Source of the DNA: Frateuria_A sp051900425
GTDB lineage: Bacteria > Pseudomonadota > Gammaproteobacteria > Xanthomonadales > Rhodanobacteraceae
Length of the DNA stretch: 64,000 nucleotides
Assembly: GCF_051900425.1 (NCBI RefSeq)
Contig: NZ_JBHZGK010000007.1
Span: forward strand, 124,001-188,000
Reading direction: 5' to 3'
Shown here: positions 24,060-32,000 of the stretch, piece after piece
Numbering within the stretch: position 1 is the stretch's first letter
How the letters are laid out: each line of letters begins with the position of its first letter
The notes under the pieces: model-generated
The model's database searches: none
What the model saw: the letters and a program-made list of their open reading frames with translations, nothing else
What the model was told of the DNA's origin: nothing
Made by a program: the position numbers and the translations under genes

Positions 24060-24905
24060 TCAGCCGTGATCGAGCGGCGTAAGCAGCGAGAGGCTGGAGC
24101 GCCCGAACACGCCGTCGTCGGGCAGGGCATCGACGCCGCCGCTGAGCATCTTGTCCTCGTCGCTCCACGGCACCGGCTCGATGGGACCGGGAACGTAGGT
24201 CTGCCATTGGCCGTAGCTCGCATTGGCTGACGGAGGCGGCGTGTTGCCCACGTGCAGCTGGTAGGTCACCGGGACGCGGACATCCCGGTAGAGCGCATGG
24301 TCGGAAGGATCGGCCGGGCTGAAGGTCCACTGCCGCGCCGTGGCCAGCGTGGCCTTGGCGAACAGCTCGCGCCAGTGGTTCATCTCGTTTTCGCCGGCGA
24401 TCACGCGCAGGTTCACCTGCTCGGCGGTGGCATCGGACACCCGGCCGGCGCGGTCGAGCCGCAAGGCGACGTAGACGGTGGCCTCGACCCGACCGCGGAT
24501 CGCCTGCATCGGGTAGCGCGGCTGGAGCGCACTCTCCTTCCTGATGCCCTGGCCCTGATCGCCGAACCAGGCGCTGCGCACGCCGACCTTGAACCTGCCC
24601 TCGCCGATCGGCTGCGCGACCACGCGCAGGCTCATCCTGGCCTTGGCGGCCACCGGCTTGCCGTCGCGCAGCACCGGCTGGAAGGTCCAACCCGGTATGG
24701 CTTTGCCGATCAGGTCGGCGACCAGCGGCGGCAGCTTCTCCGGCTGGTCGAGTGCGAAGGCGAGCACCGTGCCCTGCGGCGTCACCCCGATCGTGCCGGT
24801 GACGACCATGCTGGCTTCGACCTTCTCGCGGGTCGCGCGGGGCCCACCGGCGAACGCCATGCCGGCCAGCAGCAGGCCGGCGACTCCCAACAACAAGCGC
24901 TTCAT
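24060..24905 (-). CDS. Exported protein with TonB C-terminal-like repeats
   Basis: A 281-residue protein with a signal peptide (MKRLLLGVAGLLLAGMAFA-G). Two regions resemble the TonB C-terminal fold: about residues 60-130 (IPGWTFQPVLRDGKPVAAKARMSLRV) and 145-225 (LQPRYPMQAIRGRVEATVYVALRLDRAGRVSD, later ATARQWTFSP). There is no proline-rich spacer or uncleaved anchor, so it is not a standard TonB energy transducer. It may be a periplasmic TonB-box-like protein of unknown role. Two ATGs compete; the ATG at 24905 is 7 nt from GGAGG and is preferred to the one at 24911. Confidence 0.6.
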   Translation of the reverse strand: MKRLLLGVAGLLLAGMAFAGGPRATREKVEASMVVTGTIGVTPQGTVLAFALDQPEKLPPLVADLIGKAIPGWTFQPVLRDGKPVAAKARMSLRVVAQPIGEGRFKVGVRSAWFGDQGQGIRKESALQPRYPMQAIRGRVEATVYVALRLDRAGRVSDATAEQVNLRVIAGENEMNHWRELFAKATLATARQWTFSPADPSDHALYRDVRVPVTYQLHVGNTPPPSANASYGQWQTYVPGPIEPVPWSDEDKMLSGGVDALPDDGVFGRSSLSLLTPLDHG

Positions 24906-24948
24906 CCCCATACCTCCCCAGGTCGGTGCCGGGAGTCTGCGCCCGGTT

Positions 24949-25404
24949 TCAGCGCCGCGCAACGAACTGCGCGCGCACCGGCGGCCGGCCTAGTTGCCAG
25001 GCCAGCCACAGCGCCAGCGGGACCAGCAGCGCCTTGAAGGCCAGCGCCAGCATGAAACTGCGGCGCCAGTCCTCGATCACCAGCAAAAGCAATGGCGCCT
25101 GCGGCTGGGTCATGGCGTGGGCGCGGGCTACGTCGAACCGCCCCCACTGCGCCAGCATCAGGCCGCCGGTGGCCAGCGCCCACAGCGCCAGCAGCAAGGC
25201 CACCACCCGCAGCGCCTGTCGCGCCCAGGGCTGGCGCAGGATGCCGCCGGCGCACACCACGATCACCACGAAGCTGCCGACCAGGTAGGGCCAGTCGCCG
25301 TGGCGCAGGTAGAGCACGCCGCCGATGGCGGCCAGCAGCAGCACGACCCAGGTGGCAACGCGCCAGAGTCCGAAGCGGGGCGCGGGCGTGGCATCGACGG
25401 CCAT
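24949..25404 (-). CDS. Hypothetical membrane protein
   Basis: A 151-residue protein with four predicted membrane helices (about 14-28, 38-53, 63-80 and 110-135). The C-terminus is basic (VRAQFVARR). I do not recognise a family. It lies 43 bp upstream of the TonB-like gene on the same strand. No good ribosome site precedes the ATG, so the start could be further in. Confidence 0.55.
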   Translation of the reverse strand: MAVDATPAPRFGLWRVATWVVLLLAAIGGVLYLRHGDWPYLVGSFVVIVVCAGGILRQPWARQALRVVALLLALWALATGGLMLAQWGRFDVARAHAMTQPQAPLLLLVIEDWRRSFMLALAFKALLVPLALWLAWQLGRPPVRAQFVARR

Positions 25405-25497
25405 CAGGAGAAAGCCGCGTGGCGGACGGACGTGATCGACAGTCTGCGCATGGCGGACTCCATGGGAAGATCCGCCAAAGTCTACGCGCTGGCCGGC

Positions 25498-25555
25498 GCA
25501 GGGTGGGCTTCAGCCAGCGCCCTGCGGGGAGCCATGGACTGAAACCCGTCCCTGG
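25498..25555. repeat. Degraded REP-like palindrome, family B
   Basis: AGGGTGGGCTTCAGCCAGCG is followed about 20 nt later by the imperfect inverted arm ACTGAAACCCGTCCCT. It matches the copies at 18-73 and 1916-1970 but has lost part of the symmetry. Confidence 0.6.
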
Positions 25556-25567
25556 GCGTGATGCGGC

Positions 25568-26026
25568 CTACTGACGCGAGATGGTGAACTTGCCCACCGA
25601 CACGCCCAGGTCGATGCCCTGGCCGGTGCCGGTCAGCGCCAGCGACGTGGTGCCCTTGGTCAGCACCTGGGCATGGGCACTCTTGACCACGCCCGCCTCG
25701 GCGCCGGCCTGCACGTAGTCGCCGAACACCTCGGCGATACCGTGCACCCTGGTGATCTCGCCCTTGCCGTCGGTGACGCGGAACTTGCCGGCGGTGAGGC
25801 CGCCGCCGACCACGCTGATCTTCACCGGCGCGCTTTCGCCGTTGTCGCAGGTGACCGTGCCTGCCCCTTCGGCGTGCTTGTAGATGATCGACCAGCCCTG
25901 CAGGTTGTAGCTGAGCTCGCACTTGACCATGGGTTCGGACGCGCGGGCCGGTGCGGCCGGCCAGGCCGCCAACGCCATCGTGCCGGCCAAGAACACGCTC
26001 GCCCATGCGGTGGTGCGCAGGTTCAT
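25568..26026 (-). CDS. Hypothetical exported protein (weakly DUF992-like)
   Basis: A 152-residue protein with a signal peptide (MNLRTTAWASVFLAGTMALA, cleavage near ARA-SEP). The mature region has glycine-rich beta-strand patterning: VKCELSYNLQGWSIIYKH, GTVTCDNG with two cysteines that could pair, GGLTAGKFRV, and a C-terminal GIDLGVSVGKFTI. This recalls DUF992-type small exported beta proteins, but the match is weak. AAGGAG precedes the ATG. Function unknown. Confidence 0.6.
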   Translation of the reverse strand: MNLRTTAWASVFLAGTMALAAWPAAPARASEPMVKCELSYNLQGWSIIYKHAEGAGTVTCDNGESAPVKISVVGGGLTAGKFRVTDGKGEITRVHGIAEVFGDYVQAGAEAGVVKSAHAQVLTKGTTSLALTGTGQGIDLGVSVGKFTISRQ

Positions 26027-26184
26027 CGCAGGTCTCCTTCCCCGTTCGGGGCGCTGTGAGGCTGCGGTCGAGTCTGTCCCCGCACGGGTGAAGGAAGCGC
26101 CAGCGGGAACGGCACCGCGCGTTCACGATCGCAGCGCAGGCGCCTCGCCATGCTTGGGTTCGCACGCAGGTTCCGGAGAGCCCC

Positions 26185-27054
26185 ATGCACTCGCTGTGGC
26201 AATCGACCGTGGAGGTCGTCAAGCGCACCGCCAAGGGTGCGGCGAAGGATGATCTGATGACGCACGCCGCGGCGGTAGCGTTCTACTCGGCGTTGTCATT
26301 CGCACCGATGCTGGTGTTGCTGCTATGGCTGGTCGCCTCGCTGCAGCCGGCCTGGCAGAACCAGCTGGTCAGTTCGATCAACCACCTGGTCGGGACGCGC
26401 GCCTCGGACGCGGTGAAGCTGGTGATCAACAATGCGGAGGACCGGCCCCAGCTCGGCCACTGGGCCGGCATCATCGGCCTGGCGATCACCCTGATCGGCG
26501 CATCGACCGTATTCGCCCAGTTGCAACTGGCGATCAACCGCGTGTGGAACCTGCGCGCGGCGCCACGCAATGCGCTGTTCAGCTGGCTGCTCACGCGCAT
26601 GCATGCCTTCGGGCTGCTGCTGACGCTGGCCTTCCTGCTGATCGTGTCGCTGGTGGCGAGCACCGCGATCGCGGTGTTCGCGCGCAGCGACACGGCCATG
26701 TGGGACGCGCTGGAGGCGATCGTCGCGCTGCTGCTTTTCGGCCTGGTGTTCGCCTCGATCTACAAGGTCCTTCCCGATGCGCAGATCGACTGGCGGGACA
26801 CGCTGCTGGGCGGCGCCTTCACGGCGATCCTGTTTGCCATCGGCAAGTTCGGCATCAGCCTGTACCTGTCGCACAGCGACGTGGGCGGCGCCTACGGCCC
26901 GGCCGGCAGCGTGGTGGTGCTGCTGGTGTGGGTGTACTACTCGGTGGTGATCCTGCTGCTCGGCGCCGAGCTCACGCAGAACGTGGCGGAGGTGCGCGGG
27001 GTGCCGATCCGGCCCAACGCACACGCCGAGGTGGAGGCCCCATGCGACCAGTGA
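26185..27054 (+). CDS. YihY/BrkB-family inner membrane protein
   Basis: A 289-residue protein with six hydrophobic segments. It matches the YihY (formerly RNase BN-like) family: DDLMTHAAAVAFYSALSFAPMLVLLLWL at the N-terminus, RVWNLRAAPRNALFSWLLTRM in the middle and GPAGSVVVLLVWVYYSVVILLLGAELTQ at the C-terminus. The family is an integral membrane group of unclear transport role; the old RNase BN assignment is wrong. GGAGAG lies 5 nt before the ATG. Forms a plus-strand pair with uspA (41-bp gap). Confidence 0.92.
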   Translation: MHSLWQSTVEVVKRTAKGAAKDDLMTHAAAVAFYSALSFAPMLVLLLWLVASLQPAWQNQLVSSINHLVGTRASDAVKLVINNAEDRPQLGHWAGIIGLAITLIGASTVFAQLQLAINRVWNLRAAPRNALFSWLLTRMHAFGLLLTLAFLLIVSLVASTAIAVFARSDTAMWDALEAIVALLLFGLVFASIYKVLPDAQIDWRDTLLGGAFTAILFAIGKFGISLYLSHSDVGGAYGPAGSVVVLLVWVYYSVVILLLGAELTQNVAEVRGVPIRPNAHAEVEAPCDQ

Positions 27055-27095
27055 CGGGCGCGGCATAATCGGAACCACACGCACGGAGAGGCGCC

Positions 27096-27512
27096 ATGTT
27101 CAAGTATTCGCTGGTCGGCTACGACGGTTCGCCTTCGTCGCAACGCGCCTTCCAGACCGCCGTCGCGCTGGCACGCTGCGGCAAGGGCCGGGTGCGGGTG
27201 GTGTCGGTGCTGCAGGTGACCGAGGGTGGCGCCGATGCCTGCGCGCTGATGATGGCCGACTCCAGCGCCCAGCGCGCACAGGAGCTGCTGGACGAACTGG
27301 TCGCGATGGAGCCGGACGCGCGCGACATGATCGACGTGGAAGTCACCCACGGCAGCCCGGGCGACGTGCTGCTGAGCCAGGTCGGGCAGCACGGCGTGGA
27401 CCACATCGTGATCGGCCATACCGACCGCGGCACGCTGGCGCGCTGGCTGCTCGGCTCGGTCTCCAGCGACGTGCTGGCGCGCGCCCACGTGCCGGTGACG
27501 GTCGTACCGTAA
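27096..27512 (+). CDS. Universal stress protein (UspA family)
   Basis: A 138-residue single-domain protein. N-terminal VGYDGSPSSQRAF is the ATP-binding-type start of the Usp fold, and the C-terminal HIVIGHTDRGTLARWLLGSVSSDVLARAHVPVTVV carries the G-2x-G-9x-G(S) nucleotide motif, suggesting an ATP-binding member. GGAGAGG precedes the ATG. It may be co-expressed with yihY upstream. Usp proteins respond to starvation and stress; the specific trigger is unknown here. Confidence 0.93.
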   Translation: MFKYSLVGYDGSPSSQRAFQTAVALARCGKGRVRVVSVLQVTEGGADACALMMADSSAQRAQELLDELVAMEPDARDMIDVEVTHGSPGDVLLSQVGQHGVDHIVIGHTDRGTLARWLLGSVSSDVLARAHVPVTVVP

Positions 27513-27628
27513 GCGATGGTGGTCGCAGGGTCGGGCTGGGTTAATCCCCGCGCGTCACGAGACCGTATGCTGTCCGTCATTCGCCCGTCACGCGCGCGCT
27601 TCGTGCCGCGCCTTCACAGGACACCCGC

Positions 27629-28450
27629 GTGAACTACGCCCCTGCCCTGCCCTGGACGCTGGAAAGCCTCGACCTGTCGCGCATCGACCGCGCGCGCGTG
27701 CGCCACAACGAGGAGTTGTTCTTCCTGCTGTGCAGTTCGTCTTTCGTCGAGAGCGGTTCGGATCTCTACACCCACAACCTGGTCACGCACTTCAACGGCG
27801 ACGAGGAACTGCAGACCTGGCTCAGCCAGCACTGGGAGCACGAGGAGCTGCAGCACGGCCGTGCGCTGGCCGCCTATGTGCGTGCAGTGTGGCCGGAGTT
27901 CGACTGGGACACGGGTTTTGCCGCGTTCTGGACCGAATACGGCGCGGTGTGCACGGCCGAGCAGCTGGAGGACAGCCGCGGACTGGAGCTGGCCGCGCGC
28001 TGCGTGGTCGAGACCGGCACCGCGAGCCTGTATCGCGCGCTGCACGAGATCACCGACGAGCCCGTGCTCAAGCAGCTGACTGGGCATATCAAGAGCGACG
28101 AGGTGCGCCACTTCAAGTACTTCTACCAGCACTTCCGCCGCTACCGCGAGAACGAGGGTCTGGGGCGCTACAAGGTGTTCCGCGCCGTGTTGAAGCGGGT
28201 CAACGAGATCCGCAGCGAAGACAGCGACATCGCGTTGCGCCACGTGTTCGAGCAGTGCTACCCACAGCACAAGGGCGACCGCGAGGCCTTCCGTCGCGTC
28301 GCCGGCAAGGCGCAGGCCCTGCTGCGACGGCATATCCCGGCCGAGATGACGGTGAAGATGCTGCTCAAGCCGCTGGACTTTCCCGCGCGGCTGCAGGGCG
28401 CGCTGGAGAAGCCACTGGCGAAGCTGGCCGAACGCCTGTTCCTCAACTGA
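27629..28450 (+). CDS. Ferritin-like di-iron-type protein
   Basis: A 273-residue soluble helical protein. Candidate metal-ligand helices are HWEHEELQHGRALAAYV (residues about 70-86), VVETGTASLYRALHEI (about 127-142) and HIKSDEVRHFKYFYQHFRRY (about 152-171). The E...ExxH / E...ExxH arrangement is that of ferritin-like di-iron carboxylate proteins. Substrate or oxygenase role is unknown. The start is GTG with AGGA 7 nt upstream. The basic C-terminal 60 residues have no recognised domain. Followed by a REP-like palindrome. Confidence 0.75.
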   Translation: MNYAPALPWTLESLDLSRIDRARVRHNEELFFLLCSSSFVESGSDLYTHNLVTHFNGDEELQTWLSQHWEHEELQHGRALAAYVRAVWPEFDWDTGFAAFWTEYGAVCTAEQLEDSRGLELAARCVVETGTASLYRALHEITDEPVLKQLTGHIKSDEVRHFKYFYQHFRRYRENEGLGRYKVFRAVLKRVNEIRSEDSDIALRHVFEQCYPQHKGDREAFRRVAGKAQALLRRHIPAEMTVKMLLKPLDFPARLQGALEKPLAKLAERLFLN

Positions 28451-28476
28451 GTGCCGACGGATCGGGTCGAAAGTTC

Positions 28477-28548
28477 TGCAGGAGCCCATCCTGTGCGTGA
28501 CCGCCCGGAGCGGCCGACCCCACGGTCGCGCACAGGGTGCGCTCCCAT
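28477..28548. repeat. REP-like palindrome, family A
   Basis: TGCAGGAGCCCATCCTGTGC and the inverted arm GGTCGCGCACAGGGTGCGCT flank a short GC-rich centre. It lies between convergent genes (ferritin-like on plus, lipoprotein on minus) and may help terminate both. Confidence 0.85.
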
Positions 28549-28566
28549 GGAGGCCTCGCGCGCGGG

Positions 28567-29001
28567 TCAGTCCTGACGCGGTTCGGCCGTCACCTGCCGC
28601 TGCTCCTGCTGCAACGCCTTGAGCTTGCCCACGTCGACCGGACGGATCTGCCGGATCGTGCAGGCCAGCTGGTTGCGTCCGGTGATCACCTTGTCGAAGT
28701 TGATCGACACCTGGTTGAGGTTCGAGGTCACGCCGATCGTGTTGGCGTACGGCAGTTCGGTGCAGCCGGGCACGTCGAGCAGCCAGGCTTCCTTCGGCCT
28801 GGTGTAGACCGCCACCTGGTCGCTGCCGAGCGGCTCCCACGACCACATCGGCTGGAAGAAGCTGAAGTGGTTGACCGGCGCGCCGGCCGCCTGCGCGTAG
28901 GCCGCCTGGCGCTCGGCCTGGCGCTGCGCGTAGGGGACACTGGAGCAACCGGCGAACACCACCGTGGCGGCACTGGCCAGCAGGGCACGTTTCAACGACA
29001 T
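28567..29001 (-). CDS. DUF6491-like lipoprotein
   Basis: A 144-residue protein with a lipoprotein signal (lipobox VFAGC, lipid-bearing Cys near residue 19). The mature region NHFSFFQPMWSWEPLGSDQ, WLLDVPGCTELPYA and GRNQLACTIRQIRPVDVGKL fits DUF6491, a gammaproteobacterial family with two conserved cysteines. No function is known. GAGGAG is 6 nt before the ATG at 29001. A separate lipoprotein gene follows the same orientation just upstream. Confidence 0.75.
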   Translation of the reverse strand: MSLKRALLASAATVVFAGCSSVPYAQRQAERQAAYAQAAGAPVNHFSFFQPMWSWEPLGSDQVAVYTRPKEAWLLDVPGCTELPYANTIGVTSNLNQVSINFDKVITGRNQLACTIRQIRPVDVGKLKALQQEQRQVTAEPRQD

Positions 29002-29086
29002 GGCGCTACTCCTCGACTCGATTCGCACGACCGGTAACGCGTCGGGGGCCGATCGGTGCACCGAGTCACTTCTCGGTGCACCGCCT

Positions 29087-29806
29087 TCACTTCTTCTTCG
29101 GCAGCGCCTTCCACTTGGCCGGATCGAAGCCGCCCACCTCGTAGACCAGGGTCTCCTTCTTCTCGCCGTCGACCAGGGTCACGTCCAGGGTGATCTTCCT
29201 GGCCTTCTTCATCCGCGCGATGAAGTCGTCGTCGTCGCGGATCATCAGCGCCGGCTCGCCGGTGGAAGGCGCGAACGCCTTGATGCCGTGCTCCTTGCCG
29301 TCGAACGTGGCGTGGATCGTGCAGTTGCCGCGGCAGACAAAGCCGTGCCCGCCGCCGTACAGGAACACGTTCTGGCCCCAGTCGGTGTGCCGGCGCAGCA
29401 CCAGCCGCACGCGGTCGTTGCCGGCGGGCTGGCTGGCGTAGATGGTGGCGGTCGACTGCGTGCCGCCCTGCATCGGCGAGACCTGGTACAGCCACAGCGC
29501 GTCGAGGCGGCGCTTCTCGCTCTCTTCCTTCCAGCGCTTCTCGATATCGGGCAGGGTCTGCTGCACTTCCTTCGCCGCGGCGCTGTCCGGATAGCGGTCG
29601 AGGATGTCGTGGCCCATCGTCACCGCCATCTCGTCGTTATGGATGCGCAGCAACTGGCGGTAGGTGTCGAGCTTGCGCGCGGCATCGTCGTTCTGCGCCG
29701 AAGCCGCCGGGGCCTGGGCAGGCTGCTCCTGGTCCTGCGAATTGCAGCCGGCCAGGGCCAGCACGCCACACAGCACGGCCACGGATGGATGGAACGGCAG
29801 CTTCAT
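29087..29806 (-). CDS. Hypothetical lipoprotein
   Basis: A 239-residue lipoprotein (lipobox ALAGC, Cys near residue 21). A Gln/Ala/Pro-rich spacer leads to a helical part (LDTYRQLLRIHNDEMAVTMGHDILDRYP) that resembles a TPR-like helical hairpin. A beta region follows: FVCRGNCTIHATFDGK, FAPSTGEPALMIRDDDDFIARMKKA and a C-terminal LVYEVGGFDPAKW. No family recognised. The two cysteines in CRGNC may pair. Its own AGGAG site indicates independent translation. Shares the promoter region 29807-30040 with the divergent HicB-like gene. Confidence 0.72.
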   Translation of the reverse strand: MKLPFHPSVAVLCGVLALAGCNSQDQEQPAQAPAASAQNDDAARKLDTYRQLLRIHNDEMAVTMGHDILDRYPDSAAAKEVQQTLPDIEKRWKEESEKRRLDALWLYQVSPMQGGTQSTATIYASQPAGNDRVRLVLRRHTDWGQNVFLYGGGHGFVCRGNCTIHATFDGKEHGIKAFAPSTGEPALMIRDDDDFIARMKKARKITLDVTLVDGEKKETLVYEVGGFDPAKWKALPKKK

Positions 29807-29918
29807 CGGCGCTCTCCTGGCGGGGGAAAGCCCTAGCGTGGAACGGGCAGGCGGGCGGTGCAACCCGTTCCGGCAGCGGCGGCAGCGGAGCGCATGGCGG
29901 CGGCAAGCCCCCGCGAAG

Positions 29919-29934
29919 ACAACATTAATGTTGT
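29919..29934. promoter_or_regulatory. 16-bp perfect AT-rich palindrome, candidate operator
   Basis: ACAACATTAATGTTGT is a perfect palindrome and strikingly AT-rich for this genome. It lies centrally in the 234-bp divergent region between the lipoprotein gene (starts 29806, minus) and the HicB-like gene (starts 30041, plus). It suits a dimeric DNA-binding protein, possibly the HicB-like product itself. Confidence 0.55.
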
Positions 29935-30040
29935 TATCGTCCACAGGCCCATGGGGGACAATCGGCGGTTGCAGTGAAGCTGCGCAGCCGGCGGTTGGGA
30001 CGACAGCGTACGGCGCCAGCTCGCGATCCGAGGAGCCGCC

Positions 30041-30460
30041 ATGCGTTATCCGGTGAATCTGACGCTTACCCTGGGTAAGGTCACGGTCACCTGTCCTGAC
30101 CTGCCCGATCTCGCCGCCGTGGGCAAGAACGCGCAAGACGCGTTAGCCGCAGCGATGGAGGGTATCGAGGAACAACTGCAAGACTGCATGCAGAATCGGC
30201 AATCGGTTCCCATGCCCAGTCGCGCCGCTCTAGGACAGCAGACGGTCGATCTACCCCCGCTTGTCGTAGCAAAGATCGGGCTCTACCAGGCCATGCTCAA
30301 CCAGGGGTTGCGCAAGGCCGATCTCGCCCGCCGCCTCAACGTGCACCTGCCCCAAGTGGATCGCCTGCTCGATCTTCGCCACAAGTCGAAGCTGGGCCAG
30401 GTGGAGTTGGCGCTCAAGACCATGGGCCTGCGGATCAAGCTTACGGTGGAGCCGCTTTAG
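30041..30460 (+). CDS. Orphan HicB-like antitoxin / HTH regulator
   Basis: A 139-residue protein resembling E. coli HicB (138 residues). The N-terminal partial RNase-H-like domain starts MRYPVNLTLTLG and continues AMEGIEEQLQDCM. The C-terminal half carries a helix-turn-helix: LNQGLRKADLARRLNVHLPQVDRLLDLRHKSKL. HicB normally neutralises the mRNA-cleaving toxin HicA and represses its own operon. Here no HicA-sized reading frame lies upstream or downstream, so the gene looks orphaned, possibly kept as a regulator. GGAG is 7 nt before the ATG. An AT-rich palindrome lies about 107 bp upstream. Confidence 0.85.
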   Translation: MRYPVNLTLTLGKVTVTCPDLPDLAAVGKNAQDALAAAMEGIEEQLQDCMQNRQSVPMPSRAALGQQTVDLPPLVVAKIGLYQAMLNQGLRKADLARRLNVHLPQVDRLLDLRHKSKLGQVELALKTMGLRIKLTVEPL

Positions 30461-30634
30461 CGGCTTCGCGGTTGCCGGTCCCACGGCAACCGCTCGCGGG
30501 CAGCCCCTCACCAGTGAGGCAGGCGCGGGTCATCCGGGGCTTCCGGCGTGCGCCGGGTGCGGGAATCCTTCCCATCCCCCGTCTATCTGACGGCCAGGCT
30601 CGGCGTGTGGACGTCCGTGCCGCCCGGAGGCCCC

Positions 30635-31618
30635 ATGAATCGGCTCGCAAGAGCGCTGCTCCCAAGGCGGCACTTCTCAACCCCCGTGCGCCTCGCCGGT
30701 GTGGTCGCCATCGTGGTGGCCGCCTGGCTGGCGCAAAACGTCTTCGCCGAGGTGTTCGCCGGCTACCGGCTGGAACTGTTCTTCCCGGCCGTGCTGATCT
30801 GCGCCGTGCTGTTCGACCACGGAGCGGGTTTCCTGGCCACGCTGCTATGCGCATTGGTCGCCAACGCCCACCTGCCTTGGGCCGTGCCTGCGCCGGCTGC
30901 CGAACGGACCGCCGCGCTGGGCGTCTTCGTGCCTGTCGGCGTGCTGATGACGCTGATCATCGAAGGCCTTCGTCACGCCTTGCGCGAGCTGGCATCGGCC
31001 AAGGAGGAGAAGGAGCTGCTCCTGCGCGAGTTGATCCACCGCACGCGCAACGATCTGTTCATGGCCTCGTCGATCATTTCGCTCCAGGCCAGGAGCCACC
31101 CCGACCCGATGGCAAGGCAGGCGTTGCAGTCGGCAGCCAGCCGGGTCAGCTCCGTCGGGCAGGTTCAGGAGCGCCTGCATGCCACCGGCGACGTCAGCGG
31201 CTGCGTGCCACTGTCGCTCTACCTCGGCTCGCTATGCGACCAGCTCGGACAAATGCTCGCTGGCGTGCGCCCGATCACCTTCGAGGTCGACGCGCCTTCG
31301 ACCGAAATCCACCGGTCTGCCGCGGCATCCATCGGGCTGATCGTGAACGAGCTGGTGACCAATGCACTGAAATACGCGTTCAATGACCGGTCGTCCGGCC
31401 AGGTCAAGGTGGAAGCCTGGCACCGTGGCGCCTCCACGCACATCGTAGTGCAGGACGATGGCGAGGGCTGCCCGGTGGATGCCCAACCCGGAACGGGCTC
31501 ACGGCTCGTGGGGGAATTGGCCACCCGCCTGGGGGGCGCCATGAAGCGCACGTCCGAGACCGGCGGCTGTCGCGTGGAAGTCATTCTTCCCACTTCGGCA
31601 CTGGTTCCGGCCCGCTAG
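30635..31618 (+). CDS. Membrane sensor histidine kinase (HisKA_2 type)
   Basis: A 327-residue kinase. Residues 1-115 form about four membrane helices resembling the DUF4118 (KdpD-like) module. The dimerisation/phosphoacceptor motif LLRELIHRTRNDLFMASSII has the likely phospho-His135, characteristic of HisKA_2 kinases. An HATPase domain follows with IVNELVTNALKYAF (N box) and VQDDGEGCP (G1). There is no PAS or REC domain. ATG at 30635 has GGAGG 5 nt upstream; an in-frame GTG upstream is less likely. No response regulator is adjacent on the same strand; the facing LytTR gene is the nearest candidate partner. Confidence 0.88.
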   Translation: MNRLARALLPRRHFSTPVRLAGVVAIVVAAWLAQNVFAEVFAGYRLELFFPAVLICAVLFDHGAGFLATLLCALVANAHLPWAVPAPAAERTAALGVFVPVGVLMTLIIEGLRHALRELASAKEEKELLLRELIHRTRNDLFMASSIISLQARSHPDPMARQALQSAASRVSSVGQVQERLHATGDVSGCVPLSLYLGSLCDQLGQMLAGVRPITFEVDAPSTEIHRSAAASIGLIVNELVTNALKYAFNDRSSGQVKVEAWHRGASTHIVVQDDGEGCPVDAQPGTGSRLVGELATRLGGAMKRTSETGGCRVEVILPTSALVPAR

Positions 31619-32000
31619 GCAGGGGACACCATGAGCGGGCCCGCGCACCTGCCGGGTGGCCCGCTGATGGCTTCATCGACGTGGTGGATGGTTACTGGCC
31701 GCTGCTGCCCCGGCTGTCGGGGGGGGGGGGCACGCCGCAGGACTACCACCTCGTCTGCTGCGTGAAGGCAGCAGGCTCGATCGCTCCCCACACGCCCCAG
31801 CTACGTGTGGAGCGACCTGGAGCCGATCGAGGCCTCCGCTGCCGTCGCAGCCTAGATCGCGGCGCACCGCGGAGAGGGTGGGCGGCTCCACGGCCACGAT
31901 TTCACGATGCTGATTGCCCCCTGAAACGACCGCCGAGCGGCCGACGCGCGGTCCGCACGCTCCCAGCCCGATAGCCCCCGGAGCCCGACATGCCGGCGGC
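31619..32000. other. 382-bp region between convergent genes with a 12-G tract
   Basis: Contains a run of exactly 12 G (31719-31730) and no supported gene. One frame across the run reads ADGFIDVVDGYWPLLPRLSG, and another ends SYVWSDLEPIEASAAVAA-stop. These suggest a decayed or frameshifted coding sequence, but no family is recognised. The run could equally be an assembly or sequencing uncertainty. Confidence 0.5.

Noticed and set aside
24060..24905. Annotation as a true TonB energy transducer
   Set aside because: It has a cleavable signal peptide and lacks the membrane anchor and proline-rich spacer; no ExbB/ExbD genes are nearby.
29807..30040. A hicA toxin gene expected beside the HicB-like gene
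   Set aside because: No reading frame of about 60-80 codons with HicA features exists upstream, and the region downstream leads to the histidine kinase.
31681..31974. A 97-codon frame across the 12-G tract
   Set aside because: No family match and it depends on the poly-G length; noted only as a possible decayed gene.
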